Shown piece after piece: positions 7,362-7,643 of a stretch of DNA of 7,643 bases. Source of the DNA: an uncultured Bergeyella sp. (lineage in GTDB: Bacteria > Bacteroidota > Bacteroidia > Flavobacteriales > Weeksellaceae); the NCBI GenBank assembly GCA_916710115.1, contig CAKAOY010000055.1, positions 1 to 7,643 of the forward strand, in the 5' to 3' direction. Made by a program: the position numbers and the translations under genes. Positions within the stretch are counted from its first letter, which is position 1. Each line of letters opens with the position of its first letter. Under the pieces are notes generated by a model, which had not been told where the DNA came from, made no database searches, and worked only from the letters and a program-made list of their open reading frames with translations.

Positions 7362-7429
7362 AATAATAATATTTTTTTTCATACTCGTCCTTTTATTTAT
7401 CTATTTCCAAACAAGGATAAAAATCTTTT

Positions 7430-7464
7430 TTTGCTGATTATTTCATTCTTTTATCGTACTTTTG
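7430..7464 (+). promoter_or_regulatory. Possible promoter of the nitroreductase gene
   Basis: TACTTTTG (7457-7464) fits the -7 consensus TAnnTTTG and lies 24 bases before the ATG at 7489. The nearest upstream TTTG (7430-7433) is 23 bases away, slightly longer than the usual 19-21, so the -7 element is better supported than the -33. The start of transcription would be near 7471. Confidence 0.5.
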
Positions 7465-7488
7465 TAGTCCAAAATTTTAAATTTATAG

Positions 7489-7643
7489 ATGAATAAATTA
7501 GAGATTCTTAAACAGATTATAAAAGAACGAAGAAGTACATTCCCAAAGGATTACACCGAAAAAGAAATCCCTACAGAACTCATTGAGGATATAGTAAACA
7601 CCTCTATTTCAGCACCTAATCATAAACGAACTAAGCCGTGGAA
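7489..7643 (+). CDS. Nitroreductase-family protein, YdjA-like (3' truncated by the window)
   Basis: The first 51 codons of a gene that continues past the window. The sequence has the nitroreductase N-terminus: helix LEILKQIIKERRS, with Arg14-Arg15-Ser16 as the FMN-phosphate-binding segment, then the FPKDYTEKEIP turn, then ISAPNHKRTKPW (40-51), which corresponds to the APDHKxxxPW segment of Escherichia coli YdjA. Members are homodimeric flavoenzymes that use NAD(P)H to reduce nitroaromatics, quinones or other acceptors; the natural substrate is usually unknown. It is transcribed divergently from hmuY, with 184 bases between the two starts. A role in haem metabolism is possible but not shown by anything in the sequence. 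Confidence 0.85.
   Translation, partial: MNKLEILKQIIKERRSTFPKDYTEKEIPTELIEDIVNTSISAPNHKRTKPW

Noticed and set aside
7305..7488. A Fur box upstream of hmuY
   Set aside because: I looked for a GATAAT-type array on both strands; only diffuse AT-rich matches are present, not enough to call a site.

Overview
The window comes from an AT-rich genome of the Bacteroidota, most likely Flavobacteriales. Three things point there: promoter elements of the TTTG / TAnnTTTG type, A-rich leaders instead of Shine-Dalgarno sites, and a hmuY-hmuR-hmuS haem-acquisition operon, which is a Bacteroidota speciality. A Weeksellaceae-type genus such as Riemerella or Bergeyella would fit, but this cannot be fixed from the sequence.

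Layout. Positions 1-117 (+) hold the last 38 codons of an unidentified gene. It converges on the hmu operon across a 181-bp gap with two hairpin terminators: 121-157, usable from both sides, and 237-280, facing the hmu operon. The minus strand from 7304 down to 299 is one operon in the order hmuY (6633-7304, haem-binding lipoprotein), hmuR (4595-6532, TonB-dependent haem receptor), hmuS (299-4567, large CobN/ChlH-like chelatase). A good promoter lies just upstream of hmuY (7330-7361). A long AU-rich hairpin (6557-6603) sits between hmuY and hmuR. A nitroreductase gene begins divergently at 7489 and runs off the window.

How the genes work together (inference from known families). HmuY captures haem at the cell surface, HmuR takes it through the outer membrane with TonB energy, and HmuS removes the iron from the porphyrin. 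HmuS of Bacteroides is reported to act as a dechelatase, the reverse of the usual chelatase direction. Here HmuS has a membrane helix at each end, with charges that put its large catalytic body in the periplasm. No hmuTUV ABC transporter genes and no chelatase ATPase genes follow; the operon ends with a terminator. The cassette therefore looks like a minimal 'capture, import, strip iron in the periplasm' device.

The most notable details are a HmuY with no histidine at all and only one methionine in the mature protein, a HmuR that keeps the extracellular-loop histidine but has none in its plug, the double-anchored HmuS, a Lys-rich repeated segment in the middle of HmuS, and the hmuY-hmuR intergenic hairpin.
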